Source: an uncultured Spirochaetales bacterium
Lineage (GTDB): Bacteria; Spirochaetota; Spirochaetia; Sphaerochaetales; Sphaerochaetaceae
Length of the DNA stretch: 64,000 bases
Reading direction: 5' to 3'
Assembly (NCBI GenBank): GCA_949297785.1
Contig: CASFTW010000003.1
Span: 56,542-120,541 of the forward strand
Made by a program: the position numbers and the translations under genes. This document shows positions 34,950-44,035 of the stretch, piece after piece. Each line of letters starts with the position of its first letter. Position 1 is the first letter of the stretch. Below the pieces are notes generated by a model. That model was not told the origin of the DNA, did not search any database, and saw only the letters and a program-made list of their open reading frames with translations.

Positions 34950-36113
34950 ATGCAGATAGTGAAGATAAAAGGAAACATCAAGAATTACTGGTGGGGATCC
35001 CGCGATGTTCTTCCTTCTCTTTTCCATTACAGGGCCGACGGACAGCCTCAGGCCGAGGCCTGGTTCGGCGTGCATCCTGACGGACAGGCCACGCTGGAAG
35101 ACGGAACATTGCTGAAAGACTATCTGGACAGCGCTCCTGAGCTGCTTGCAGGACTTGGCAGAGATGAGAATTTCCCCCTCATGATGAAAGTGCTTGCTGT
35201 GAACAATCCGCTGAGCCTGCATGTGCACCCTGACAGGATTCAGGCCCAGCGCGGCTGGAGGGAAGAGGAGCTTAAGAGAAGAAAAGGCTTTGTGCAGGAA
35301 CTGAATTACAAGGATGAGAACTGCAAGAATGAGCTTTTCTATGCACTTACGCCTTCAACTCTGCTCGTGGGATTCCGTGATGCGGAGTCAGCATCATTCC
35401 ATCTCAAAAGACTCTGCCCTGTCGCATTTGAGAAGCATTTCGCCTCAAGCCGCACGGTCAGGGGACTTTTCAAGACACTTTTCACACTGCCTCAGAGCGA
35501 GCTTGACTGTGTGATAGCTGAATACATGAAAGGTCTGGAGGAAAGCGGAGAGGAGCTTACCAGAGGAGGTGTGTATTACACGGAGCGGGGAATAAGCGTA
35601 AAGGTGCATGATCTTTTCGGCAATGATCCTTCCGTGGTGGTTCCTTATCTTATGAATGTGATTTCCCTGAGGATCGGAGAGGTACTGTATATCAGGAGCG
35701 GGATGCTCCATTCATACATACACGGAACCGGAATAGAGATTGAGGATTCGTCAGACAACGAGGTCAGGATCGGCATGAGCAGCAAGCACAAGGATGTCAT
35801 TGATGCATTGAATCTCATTGACTATGATTTTTCATTCACCGGCAAGATCCCTCTTGTTCCCGACCAGTTCCTGCGTCAGACTGCACAGGGAAGCGGATGG
35901 GCGCTGGCCGTGCTGCCGAGCGGTTCCTATGATATAAGGGAGAGTCTGCCGTCAATCGCAATCTGTACGGAAGGACAGGCGAGGGTTGGAACCTCTTCTG
36001 ATCATATAATGCTGAAGGAAGGAGAGTGCTGTTTCATTCCATCCTGCGATGAGGAATACCATATCAGGGTGAGCGGCAAGGTTTTCCAGGCACTTTGCGG
36101 TACAGGAAAATGA
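34950..36113 (+). CDS. manA: mannose-6-phosphate isomerase, class I
   Basis: A 387-residue zinc enzyme interconverting mannose-6-phosphate and fructose-6-phosphate. Features are WWGSRDVLPSLF and AEAWFGVHPDGQA near the N-terminus, the zinc-site sequence NPLSLHVHPDRIQAQ (86-100) and LHSYIHGTGIEIEDSSDNEV. The ribosome site AAAGGAGGTG is ideal for ATG 34950. TACAAT at about 34918 may be the -10. It stands alone between the barrel gene and an exonuclease gene, linking exogenous mannose or amino-sugar pools to glycolysis. Confidence 0.93.
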   Translation: MQIVKIKGNIKNYWWGSRDVLPSLFHYRADGQPQAEAWFGVHPDGQATLEDGTLLKDYLDSAPELLAGLGRDENFPLMMKVLAVNNPLSLHVHPDRIQAQRGWREEELKRRKGFVQELNYKDENCKNELFYALTPSTLLVGFRDAESASFHLKRLCPVAFEKHFASSRTVRGLFKTLFTLPQSELDCVIAEYMKGLEESGEELTRGGVYYTERGISVKVHDLFGNDPSVVVPYLMNVISLRIGEVLYIRSGMLHSYIHGTGIEIEDSSDNEVRIGMSSKHKDVIDALNLIDYDFSFTGKIPLVPDQFLRQTAQGSGWALAVLPSGSYDIRESLPSIAICTEGQARVGTSSDHIMLKEGECCFIPSCDEEYHIRVSGKVFQALCGTGK

Positions 36114-36161
36114 AAAAGCATGTCTAGCCATTTCATCACATAATGGATTAGATTTGTGTGC

Positions 36162-36728
36162 ATGAACTATGTTGCAATAGATTTCGAGACTGCGAACAGT
36201 GATTTCAACAGTGCCTGTTCAATCGGACTTTCACGTTTTGATGAGGAAGGCCGTCAGACTGACTCATATTATACTCTTATAAGACCGCCCGTGATGTATT
36301 TCAGCCAGGGAAATATCAACGTGCATGGGATAATGCCGTCAGACTGCCGCTGGGAAAAGACATTTGATGAGCGTTATGAGGAGATCATGTCTTTTATCGG
36401 CAGTGATCCGCTTGTGGCGCACAATGCACAGTTTGACATGAATGTGCTGAGAAAGAGTGCCGAATACTATGGCATAAAGCTGCCTCATCTTGATTATTAT
36501 TGCACTCTGGCGCTTGCCAGACGTTTCCTGCCGCACTTCAGATCGCACCGTCTCGGTGTGCTTGTTTCGGATTATCTTCATATGGAGTATGATGCACATC
36601 TTGCCTCAAGTGATGCCTATGTGTGCGGTCTTCTTTTCTCCCGTCTGCTTTCAGGACGTCTTTATGACAAGAACACCCTGGATCACTATCTGAAATTAAA
36701 GGGTCTCAGCTACCCCAAGCAGCTTTAG
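36162..36728 (+). CDS. DnaQ-like 3'-5' exonuclease
   Basis: A 188-residue protein of the DEDD exonuclease family (DNA polymerase III epsilon-like). The motifs are Exo I IDFETANSD, Exo II HNAQFDMNVLRK and Exo III HLASSDAYVCG, with the acidic metal ligands in place. It may proofread or repair. The start is uncertain: GTG 36156 and ATG 36162 are both possible and no ribosome site is seen. The 3' end overlaps the PAP2 gene (convergent) by 33 bases. Confidence 0.85.
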   Translation: MNYVAIDFETANSDFNSACSIGLSRFDEEGRQTDSYYTLIRPPVMYFSQGNINVHGIMPSDCRWEKTFDERYEEIMSFIGSDPLVAHNAQFDMNVLRKSAEYYGIKLPHLDYYCTLALARRFLPHFRSHRLGVLVSDYLHMEYDAHLASSDAYVCGLLFSRLLSGRLYDKNTLDHYLKLKGLSYPKQL

Positions 36729-37601
36729 CTTCACTGCAATGAGAGGATAAAGTCCTGTGGCCCAGAAGCCCAGAAGTGAATAGCGGACGAATGAACCCGG
36801 ATAATAATACTGTGATGGAATTACTGCCTTGAGTCCCATTATTGCCAGTATGATGATAAGGGAGAAAGCCATATTGGCAATTCCTTTACCCGCACTGCGG
36901 CATACTTTGAAGTTCACTTTTTTTGTTTCAAGGAGACATCCGGCGTAGGCTCCGCATGAAAGCGAGAGTATTTTCATGAGATCGGAAAATGCCGTCTCGT
37001 CTGCAGCATTTAACGAAAGCAGAACGGTGAGGATCAGGGCAAGGACGCCTCCCGCCGCACTGTAAATGGTGCAGAAGCGGACACGCAGATCCCTCTCTTC
37101 ATATATCCTGTCGAATATCAGGCTTATGCCGAGTGCGAAAACAAGGCCTATCATCATGCCTGCAGCAACATCCACGGGCCAGTGGACCATGAGATAATTG
37201 CGGCTGAGCCCGATCAGTGAGGCAAGGATCAGTGAAAGGACAATCAGTGTCTTCTTTCCGCTTTCCCTTGCCGCCGCAGGGTAGAATGCAGCTGCTCCCG
37301 TAGTATGTCCGGAAGGGAATGAGTAGCCTGTCGCCGTTTCAAGCCTGTCTGCAAGCAGATGCGGATGAACGGTGAACGGACGCGGTGCCCTGACGACGGC
37401 TTTTACTGCATTTGTGAGGATCTCTGCTCCGAGAAGGCTTGAGAATATGGAAAAGCCTGCCTTCTTGTCACAGATGTAATAGATGATCAGAAGGATGACT
37501 ATCAGGAATGATTCCTCTCCCAGCAGTGAGAGGAAGTTTGCCGCATTTGTGAGAAAATCATTGCTGAGACTCTGAAGCAGCACAAGAAAACTGTATTGCA
37601 T
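36696..37601 (-). CDS. PAP2-family membrane phosphatase
   Basis: A 301-residue inner-membrane protein with about eight membrane segments and the three acid-phosphatase motifs: KAVVRAPRP (about 66-74), PSGHTTGA and SRNYLMVHWPVD. It probably removes phosphate from a lipid such as phosphatidic acid or undecaprenyl pyrophosphate; the substrate is not known. The start has GGAGAG upstream. It is convergent with the exonuclease gene and divergent from lnt. Confidence 0.88.
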   Translation of the reverse strand: MQYSFLVLLQSLSNDFLTNAANFLSLLGEESFLIVILLIIYYICDKKAGFSIFSSLLGAEILTNAVKAVVRAPRPFTVHPHLLADRLETATGYSFPSGHTTGAAAFYPAAARESGKKTLIVLSLILASLIGLSRNYLMVHWPVDVAAGMMIGLVFALGISLIFDRIYEERDLRVRFCTIYSAAGGVLALILTVLLSLNAADETAFSDLMKILSLSCGAYAGCLLETKKVNFKVCRSAGKGIANMAFSLIIILAIMGLKAVIPSQYYYPGSFVRYSLLGFWATGLYPLIAVKLKLLGVAETL

Positions 37602-37669
37602 TTCTCTACTCTCCGGTTTTCAATGGTTCCATAATTATATATTATTTCCTTTAAAACGGGAGGTATCAT

Positions 37670-39268
37670 TTGAGAAGATTTCTGAAGTCTTTCGGCATTT
37701 TCCTGCTTGAATCATTATTCCTCATACTTTGTGCTTTCATAGCATCCCTGGCTTTTCCGGGACCGCTGAGCGACAGCGGGTGGGGAATCATTTCGTTCTT
37801 CTCACTCATTCCCGTATTCTGCCTTGTGAACAGGGCACGCTGGACACATCTGCCTTTTCTGGGAATCGTCTACGGTTTCTTTTTCTTCATTTTCTATAAC
37901 TACTGGCTCAGCACCTTCCATCCTCTGGCAATACTCATCGCGCCGGTACTCAAGAGCATCCAGTACATTCCTCTCTTCATATTCCTCAAGCTTGCCACAT
38001 CGCTTTTCGGAAAATACAGCTACATAGTGCAGTCACTCTTCTATGTCTCATATCTTTTTCTCACCCAGCAGGGCTTCCTGGGTTATCCGTACGGAAACCT
38101 CTCATCTGCAGTGACAAGCTTCACTGTATTCATCCAGATTGCCGATATAACCGGAATATGGGGCATATGTCTTATCATGACGGTGAGCCAGAGCCTTGCG
38201 GCAAAGATTATTACAGAACGAAAGGCAGGTGTTTACTACACAGATATTATGGTTGTTGTCTCCATTTACCTTGCCATTCTCATTTACGGCATGTTCGCCT
38301 TCTGGCATTATGACAACCTTGAGCCTGACAGAGTGGTGAGAATAGCTTCCATCCAGCACAGCGCGGATACATGGAAAGGTGGAGATGCGACGTACAGGAG
38401 GAATTTCGAGAATCTGAAAAACATGTCGCTTGAAGCCCTTGAGGAGGATCCTGACATCATCGCATGGTCTGAAACAGCTTTCGTTCCTTCCGTAACGTGG
38501 AATATGGCCTATCCTGCCAGCAATGCAAGAAGCAGGCTTTGTGAGGAATTTGTGGACTTCGGCCTTTCTCTTCCCGTTCCGCTTGTGACGGGAAATCCCG
38601 AAGGGGTCATTGCAGATGAATCGCTGCCTCCTTATCTTCCCGACGGCACGTGGAACTGGAAGAAATACAATACAGTCATACTCTTTTCAGACGGAGAAGT
38701 GAAGGAAACATACAGAAAGCAGCATCTTGTGCCGTTCACAGAGCATTTCCCTTATGAAGAAGAATTCCCCTGGCTGTATGAGCTGCTGCTTGCAAATGAC
38801 TACAACTGGTGGGAAGAGGGAGACGAGGCAACCGTTTTCGAGTATGACGGAATCCATTTCTCGACTCCGATCTGTTTTGAGGATACTTTCGGCTATCTTT
38901 CCGCAGACTTCGTCAGAAACGGTGCCGACTTCCTGCTGAATATGACAAATGATGTATGGTCCGGTGCCGTTCCCGCAGAGGTGCAGCACATGCAGCTGGC
39001 ACTTTTCCGTGCAATAGAAAACAGGCGTCCTCTCCTGAGAAGCACAAACAGCGGCATTACCTGCCTCATAACTCCTGACGGACAGGTGGTGGAGCCGCTT
39101 GAGCCTTTCACTCAGGACTGGCATATCTACGAAGTGCCTGTATATGAGAATGCAGGTCTTACATTCTATACGAGATTCCCCGATCTTTTTGCCTATCTGA
39201 CACTAATATCTTCTGTTATCATTCTTGCAGCAAGACTTCTGTTTCGGAGGAACAAGAGAGATGAATGA
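37670..39268 (+). CDS. lnt: apolipoprotein N-acyltransferase
   Basis: A 532-residue inner-membrane enzyme that adds the third acyl chain to lipoproteins, which fits the many lipoproteins in this genome. About six N-terminal membrane segments are followed by a nitrilase-like domain with the catalytic Glu (AWSETAF), Lys (YRKQHLVPFTEHFPYEEEF region) and Cys (STPICFEDTF), and a last membrane helix. TTG 37670 is the start, preceded by GGGAGG. The next gene overlaps its 3' end by eight bases. Confidence 0.93.
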   Translation: MRRFLKSFGIFLLESLFLILCAFIASLAFPGPLSDSGWGIISFFSLIPVFCLVNRARWTHLPFLGIVYGFFFFIFYNYWLSTFHPLAILIAPVLKSIQYIPLFIFLKLATSLFGKYSYIVQSLFYVSYLFLTQQGFLGYPYGNLSSAVTSFTVFIQIADITGIWGICLIMTVSQSLAAKIITERKAGVYYTDIMVVVSIYLAILIYGMFAFWHYDNLEPDRVVRIASIQHSADTWKGGDATYRRNFENLKNMSLEALEEDPDIIAWSETAFVPSVTWNMAYPASNARSRLCEEFVDFGLSLPVPLVTGNPEGVIADESLPPYLPDGTWNWKKYNTVILFSDGEVKETYRKQHLVPFTEHFPYEEEFPWLYELLLANDYNWWEEGDEATVFEYDGIHFSTPICFEDTFGYLSADFVRNGADFLLNMTNDVWSGAVPAEVQHMQLALFRAIENRRPLLRSTNSGITCLITPDGQVVEPLEPFTQDWHIYEVPVYENAGLTFYTRFPDLFAYLTLISSVIILAARLLFRRNKRDE

Positions 39269-40667
39269 TCCTGTGCTTTCCCTGATACCGCGCATCAGGG
39301 AATATCACCGTTCGGGTGAAGCTTTTCCTTTTTCTTCATTCCGCCTTTCAGGTGATGAAGAGTGCCTTGGCTATTACGCAGATATCTTCAGGGATGGAAG
39401 CCTGAGTGTTCTCACAGCAAGAAAAGAAGGACTTGAAAAAGGTTTCTATGAGCTTGATATAACCAGGGAAAGGCTTATTGTCTCTTATTCAGATGAAAGC
39501 GGGCTTCTCAATGCAATGGGAACACTGAGACAGCTTTCAGCCATTTCGCAGGGGTATCTGTTCGCAGGTAATGTCAAGGATGGTCCCTCGTATCGGCACA
39601 GAGGGCTGCTCTTTGACTGTGCGCGCCATTATTTCCCCGTTGATTATATTCTCACCCTTCTTGATGCCATGGCGGTGTATCATCTGAATGTATTCCACTG
39701 GCATCTTACGGATGATCAGGGATGGAGGCTCTTCCTGCCTTCTTTTCCGTCAATATGCAGTGAGCGGTCCTACAGCATCAGTGATGTGAATATTGTCGTT
39801 GAAAGAGCAGCAAAGCTCGGCATTGAAGTCATTCCCGAAATTGAGATGCCCGGACATGTGTCGGCCCTGCTTTCTTCCTGTCCTCAGATCGGCTGCAGCG
39901 GCGGGCCTTATGAGGCAAGAAGCACATATGGTGTTTTTGATGAAGTGCTGTGCATGGGAAATGAGGAAACATATGAAGTCATAAGGAAAATCCTTAATGA
40001 TGTTCACACTCTTTTCCCTTCTTCAAGAATTGTATGTGGCGGAGATGAATGTCCTGTGACTGCATGGAGAGGCTGCAGCAGATGCCGTGATGCAGTCTCT
40101 GCTTCCTCTCTGGACATTGAAAAAGCCCAATGGCTTTTCACCAGACGTCTTGTGAAAGAATGCCTGCCCGATGGAATGAGTGTGATTCTGTGGGATGATG
40201 CCGCACGTTTTCTTCCCTCTCTTCCAGTGGATAAGAACATAACATTTCTTCTCTGGCGCTGCGATGAGGAAAGGGTGAGGACCATACTGGAAAACGGCAA
40301 CAGGATAATCGTCTGCCGCCATGATGATGGCGCCTATCTTGATTACAAGCAGGCTGATGATCCTGATGAAATGGGAAACATAGGAGTCAATACTCTTTTT
40401 TCTTCCTATAATATGAAGATGTATGAGGGGGAGGCGAAAATAACCGGCGGACAGGGAAATCTCTGGACGGAAAAACTGGACAGGGCGGAGGATGTGAACT
40501 ATATGCTTTTCCCGCGTCTTGCCGCCTTAAGCGAGAACTTCTGGCTTTTGTCAGGTGAGAAGGACTTTGATTCATTCCGCTCAAGGCTTTCTTCAATGGA
40601 AAAAGTCCTGCTGTCTCTCGGCATCACCTCTGATCGCCCATATTACACAGACGGAGGTGCATTATGA
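39261..40667 (+). CDS. beta-N-acetylhexosaminidase, glycoside hydrolase family 20
   Basis: A 468-residue GH20 enzyme that removes terminal GlcNAc or GalNAc. It has the N-terminal Gly20b-like domain, then RHRGLLFDCARHYFPVDY, FHWHLTDDQGWRL and the catalytic Asp-Glu pair VCGGDECPVTAW. No signal peptide is seen, so it is cytoplasmic and probably acts on imported oligosaccharides or muropeptide-derived sugars. GGAGG about ten bases upstream supports ATG 39261, which overlaps the end of lnt. ung overlaps its 3' end in ATGA. Confidence 0.92.
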   Translation: MNDPVLSLIPRIREYHRSGEAFPFSSFRLSGDEECLGYYADIFRDGSLSVLTARKEGLEKGFYELDITRERLIVSYSDESGLLNAMGTLRQLSAISQGYLFAGNVKDGPSYRHRGLLFDCARHYFPVDYILTLLDAMAVYHLNVFHWHLTDDQGWRLFLPSFPSICSERSYSISDVNIVVERAAKLGIEVIPEIEMPGHVSALLSSCPQIGCSGGPYEARSTYGVFDEVLCMGNEETYEVIRKILNDVHTLFPSSRIVCGGDECPVTAWRGCSRCRDAVSASSLDIEKAQWLFTRRLVKECLPDGMSVILWDDAARFLPSLPVDKNITFLLWRCDEERVRTILENGNRIIVCRHDDGAYLDYKQADDPDEMGNIGVNTLFSSYNMKMYEGEAKITGGQGNLWTEKLDRAEDVNYMLFPRLAALSENFWLLSGEKDFDSFRSRLSSMEKVLLSLGITSDRPYYTDGGAL

Positions 40668-41323
40668 TAAATGTGGCAAATGACTGGCAGCCGTTTTTTG
40701 ACAGGGAACAGGTAAAACCTTATTACCTGACCCTTAAGGCCGAGCTGAAAAGAGAGTATGCGTCAAAGGTTGTTTATCCTCCCATGAATGAGATTTTCAA
40801 TGCATTCCGCCTTACGGGATTTTCCCAGACAAAAGTGGTCATTGTCGGTCAGGATCCCTATCATGAGGAAGGACAGGCCATGGGCCTTTCATTCTCTGTC
40901 AGGGAAAATGTGGAGGAGCCTCCTTCGCTTAAGAACATTCATGAGGAAATAATGAGGGAAGGCGTAGAGCAGGGACCGTGGTCGAGCGATCTCACACGCT
41001 GGGCAAGACAGGGGGTGCTCCTTCTTAACAGCACGCTTACCGTAATTGCACACAGGGCCGCTTCTCATTCCTCCCTCGGCTGGCAGACTCTTACCGACGG
41101 AGCCATCAGCCTGCTGGCCCAGGACAGCAGGCCGAAGGTGTTCATGCTGTGGGGAAGCTATGCCAGAAGCAAGAAACAGCTGATACACAACAATGTGCAT
41201 CTGATACTTGAGTCGGCGCATCCCAGCCCGCTGAGTGCCTACCGCGGATTTTTCGGCAATAATCATTTCAGGCTGTGCAATGAGTTTCTGAAAGCAAATG
41301 GTGAAGAGCCGGTTATCTGGTGA
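40664..41323 (+). CDS. ung: uracil-DNA glycosylase
   Basis: A 219-residue family 1 UDG that excises uracil from DNA. Motifs are GQDPYH (62-67, catalytic Asp), the uracil-binding LLLNSTLTV and the DNA-intercalation loop HPSPLSAYRG. ATGA overlap with the hexosaminidase indicates co-translation in the lnt-hexosaminidase-ung string, though the functions are unrelated. Confidence 0.95.
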   Translation: MINVANDWQPFFDREQVKPYYLTLKAELKREYASKVVYPPMNEIFNAFRLTGFSQTKVVIVGQDPYHEEGQAMGLSFSVRENVEEPPSLKNIHEEIMREGVEQGPWSSDLTRWARQGVLLLNSTLTVIAHRAASHSSLGWQTLTDGAISLLAQDSRPKVFMLWGSYARSKKQLIHNNVHLILESAHPSPLSAYRGFFGNNHFRLCNEFLKANGEEPVIW

Positions 41324-41351
41324 GAAAACTCCAAAATGTCCCCCAAGGATG

Positions 41352-41379
41352 AAAAAACATCCCCGCCTGAGCGGGGATG
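41352..41379 (-). terminator. terminator of the amino-acid ABC operon
   Basis: On the minus strand CATCCCCGC-4-GCGGGGATG, a 9-bp stem, is followed by TTTTTTC, 25 bases after the ATPase gene. The same stem also separates it from ung. Confidence 0.9.
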
Positions 41380-41403
41380 CTGCATGGAGCGGAACATGAG
41401 TTT

Positions 41404-42150
41404 TCAGTCTTTCAGTGTTTTTGTGAATCTTGAAAGGAATTCATTTGTCCTTTCCTTCTGAGGATGATTGAAGATCTGATCGGGAGAGCCTTCTTCTTCA
41501 ATCCTTCCGTCAGCCATGAAAACGACACGCTTTGAGATGTCACGGGCGAAAGCCATTTCATGGGTGACAACCAGCATTGTCATTCCGCTTTCAGCAAGAT
41601 TCTTCATGACGTCGAGAACCTCGCCGACCATTTCAGGATCAAGTGCGCTTGTCGGTTCATCAAAAAGAAGAACCTCCGGATCCATCGCAAGAGCCCTTGC
41701 GATGGCCACTCTCTGTTTCTGTCCGCCTGAAAGCTGCCTCGGCTTTGCATTTATGTACTGCTCCATGCCGACTTTCTCGAGGTATTCCATTGCGCGTTTT
41801 CTTGCATCTTCCTTGCTTCTCTTGAGCACATGGGTCTGGCCGAGCATGCAGTTGCCCAGCACCGTGTAGTTGTTGAAGAGATTGAAGCTCTGGAAAACCA
41901 TTCCGACTTTTGTACGGTACTGATCCTCATCAATGCCGCCGTCAAGAATGTTGTTGCCATGGTACAGGATCTTTCCCCCGGTTGCGTCTTCCAGCATGTT
42001 GATGCACCTGAGCAGCGTGGATTTACCGGAACCGGAAGAGCCTATGATGCTGATCACATCACCTTTGTAAACAGAGAAGTCTATATCTTTGAGAACTTCA
42101 TTCGTTCCGAATGTCTTTACAAGATGTTCCACTTTCAGAATTTCATCCAT
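41404..42150 (-). CDS. polar amino-acid ABC transporter ATPase
   Basis: A 248-residue ATPase of the GlnQ/HisP type, with Walker [10 protein letters not shown] (36-44), signature [15 protein letters not shown], Walker [13 protein letters not shown] and the H-loop [11 protein letters not shown]. It drives uptake through the adjoining permease. The start codon overlaps the permease stop (TGATG), and GGAGG lies inside the permease 3' end. It is the last gene of the operon. Confidence 0.93.
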   Translation of the reverse strand: MDEILKVEHLVKTFGTNEVLKDIDFSVYKGDVISIIGSSGSGKSTLLRCINMLEDATGGKILYHGNNILDGGIDEDQYRTKVGMVFQSFNLFNNYTVLGNCMLGQTHVLKRSKEDARKRAMEYLEKVGMEQYINAKPRQLSGGQKQRVAIARALAMDPEVLLFDEPTSALDPEMVGEVLDVMKNLAESGMTMLVVTHEMAFARDISKRVVFMADGRIEEEGSPDQIFNHPQKERTNEFLSRFTKTLKD

Positions 42151-42950
42151 CAGTATGTGCCTCCTGTCTTCTTATTGTATCTTGTCATTCCGCTTGTGAA
42201 GGCAAGAGTATCGCTGGTGGCAAGATCGAAGTTGGACGGTCCGTCCATCTTTGTCTCGATATAGCGGAGTATGCGTGAACAGGTGAATGTCAGGATGAAG
42301 TAGATTATCATCGTGACGGATGCGGCTTCGAAATAAGTGTAAAGCGCACCTGAGATGCTTCTGAAAGTGAAGAACAGCTCAACTGTTCCGATGATGGAAA
42401 GCACGCATGTATCCTTGATGTTGATGATCAGGTTGTTGCCGATCTGAGGCATGATGTTTCTCAGTGCCTGCGGAAGGACGACCAGCAGCATTGTCTGGAA
42501 ATGTGACATGCCGATTGCCCTTGCGCCCTCGCTCTGTCCGGCTTCAACAGAAAGTATTCCGCCTCTGACAGTCTCTGCCATATATGCACCGGTATTGACA
42601 GATACAATGATGAAGGCTGCGCTCCACATGCCGAGGTTTATGCCGAAAACCTGACTCATCCCGTAATAGATGAAAGCTGCCTGCAGCATCATCGGTGTTC
42701 CTCTGAAAACCTCGACATATGCCGTAAGTATGAGCTTTACGGTTTTCAGCAGTCCGCGTTTGAAAACACCTGCATTCTTATGTGCCTCCGTGGTCTGTAC
42801 AAGACCGACGGCAAAACCGATCACACAGCCGAGGAATGTGCATACGATGGCTATCACCATCGTAGTTGCGGCCCCTTCCAGAAGGGAGAGGCCGTAACGC
42901 TGGAGGATGTATATCATCCTCTGGAAAAAATTCATTTCAGCAATGGTCAT
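42150..42950 (-). CDS. polar amino-acid ABC transporter permease
   Basis: A 266-residue inner-membrane permease of the His/Glu/Gln/Arg family with about five membrane segments. The EAA loop is visible as [21 protein letters not shown], preceded by [14 protein letters not shown]. Only one permease is present, so it should work as a homodimer. The start at 42950 has a weak ribosome site and follows the binding-protein gene by 11 bases. Confidence 0.92.
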   Translation of the reverse strand: MTIAEMNFFQRMIYILQRYGLSLLEGAATTMVIAIVCTFLGCVIGFAVGLVQTTEAHKNAGVFKRGLLKTVKLILTAYVEVFRGTPMMLQAAFIYYGMSQVFGINLGMWSAAFIIVSVNTGAYMAETVRGGILSVEAGQSEGARAIGMSHFQTMLLVVLPQALRNIMPQIGNNLIINIKDTCVLSIIGTVELFFTFRSISGALYTYFEAASVTMIIYFILTFTCSRILRYIETKMDGPSNFDLATSDTLAFTSGMTRYNKKTGGTY

Positions 42951-42961
42951 TTCTTTTTATC

Positions 42962-43822
42962 TCACTGTGCAAGAGGCTGGACTGAAATTGCTTCGTTCAT
43001 CATTCTTGTGAAATCATCGACTGTGAGAGTTGCAAGAACACCGTTGATTGCATCCTTGAGTTCGCTGTTGCCCTTTGCAAGGGAAATGCCGATGTTGATC
43101 TCTTCTTCGCTGACAGAGAAGTCGTCATCGCTGCCTGAGAAATCAAGAAGCCTCATGTTCGGGTATGCGACAAGAGCTGCCTGTCCTGTAGGCATGTCTG
43201 TACATACGAGATCGACTCTTCCGCTGTTGAGTGCGACAAGCATTGCCGGGGCACTGTCCTGTGCCGGGAGAATTTCGGCATCGGGAATCTGCGGAAGGCA
43301 CACGTCATACCAGATTGTGTTCATCTGACTTGTGCACACTGCGCCTGCAAGATCGCTGACACCCTGCGCATTCTCATATTCGCTTCCTTCATTTACGAGA
43401 CAGATGATTGATGCATAATAATAAGGCTCTGTGAAGTCAACCATCTGAAGGCGCTCTGATGTGATTGACTGGCCTGCGATGACGCAGTCGACAACACCTG
43501 ACTGTACTGCCGGTACGAGTGAATCCCAGTCGAGCTTTACAATTTCAAGGTCATAGCCGAGCTGTTCGGCAATGTATTTTGCCATCATTACGTCATAGCC
43601 GTATGCATAGTCGTTTGAATCTGCTATTGGAACCGCACCGTTTGCATCAGTTGTCTGTGTCCAGTTGTACGGTGCATAGCCGCATTCCATGGCGACACGG
43701 AGAACAGGGCGTCCGCTGTCTGACACAGCTTTCGAATCCTCACTGCTGCCGCCGGCGAAAGCGGAACCTGCAGCTGCTATAATCATAATTAAAAGAACAG
43801 CAAATGTTTTTCTGAGTTTCAT
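42962..43822 (-). CDS. amino-acid ABC transporter substrate-binding protein (family 3)
   Basis: A 286-residue periplasmic binding protein. The signal peptide ends AFA and the mature end is GGSSED. Family 3 features include LRVAMECGYAPYNWTQ, YGYDVMMAKYIAEQLGYDLEI and DFTEPYYYASI. The ligand is probably a polar or aromatic amino acid; divergence from a tyrosine-phenol-lyase-like gene suggests Tyr, Trp or Cys derivatives. It is the first gene of the operon and shares its upstream region with that enzyme, including a 16-bp palindrome. Confidence 0.9.
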   Translation of the reverse strand: MKLRKTFAVLLIMIIAAAGSAFAGGSSEDSKAVSDSGRPVLRVAMECGYAPYNWTQTTDANGAVPIADSNDYAYGYDVMMAKYIAEQLGYDLEIVKLDWDSLVPAVQSGVVDCVIAGQSITSERLQMVDFTEPYYYASIICLVNEGSEYENAQGVSDLAGAVCTSQMNTIWYDVCLPQIPDAEILPAQDSAPAMLVALNSGRVDLVCTDMPTGQAALVAYPNMRLLDFSGSDDDFSVSEEEINIGISLAKGNSELKDAINGVLATLTVDDFTRMMNEAISVQPLAQ

Positions 43823-43914
43823 GATATATCTCCCGTTTGTGTTATTTTTTCAAATCTGATGTGATGATATGAATTGTGTCAGATAATGTCAATATGTTAT
43901 TTTAAAGTCTTTTG

Positions 43915-43930
43915 TGTTATTATAATAACA
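43915..43930. promoter_or_regulatory. 16-bp palindrome TGTTAT-TATA-ATAACA in divergent promoter region
   Basis: A perfect 16-bp palindrome that contains TATAAT (43921-43926), and because of its symmetry also on the other strand. It lies between the ABC operon and the lyase gene, so one site could control or serve both promoters. Its arms equal those at 13672-13687. Confidence 0.45.
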
Positions 43931-44001
43931 ATTCTGAATTGAGAAAGTAAATTAAGTGAATTTTTATGCAAAATTGTGCATATTTATTTGACGCATGTCT
44001 T

Positions 44002-44026
44002 CTTATGCCTGAGAATAAGGCATAAG
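44002..44026 (+). promoter_or_regulatory. hairpin covering the ribosome site of the lyase gene
   Basis: CTTATGCCT-7-AGGCATAAG forms a 9-bp stem whose 3' strand includes the first bases of the Shine-Dalgarno AAGGAG (44024-44029). Folding would hide the site, so translation may be controlled. No T-run follows, so it is not a terminator. Confidence 0.5.
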
Positions 44027-44035
44027 GAGACGCAG

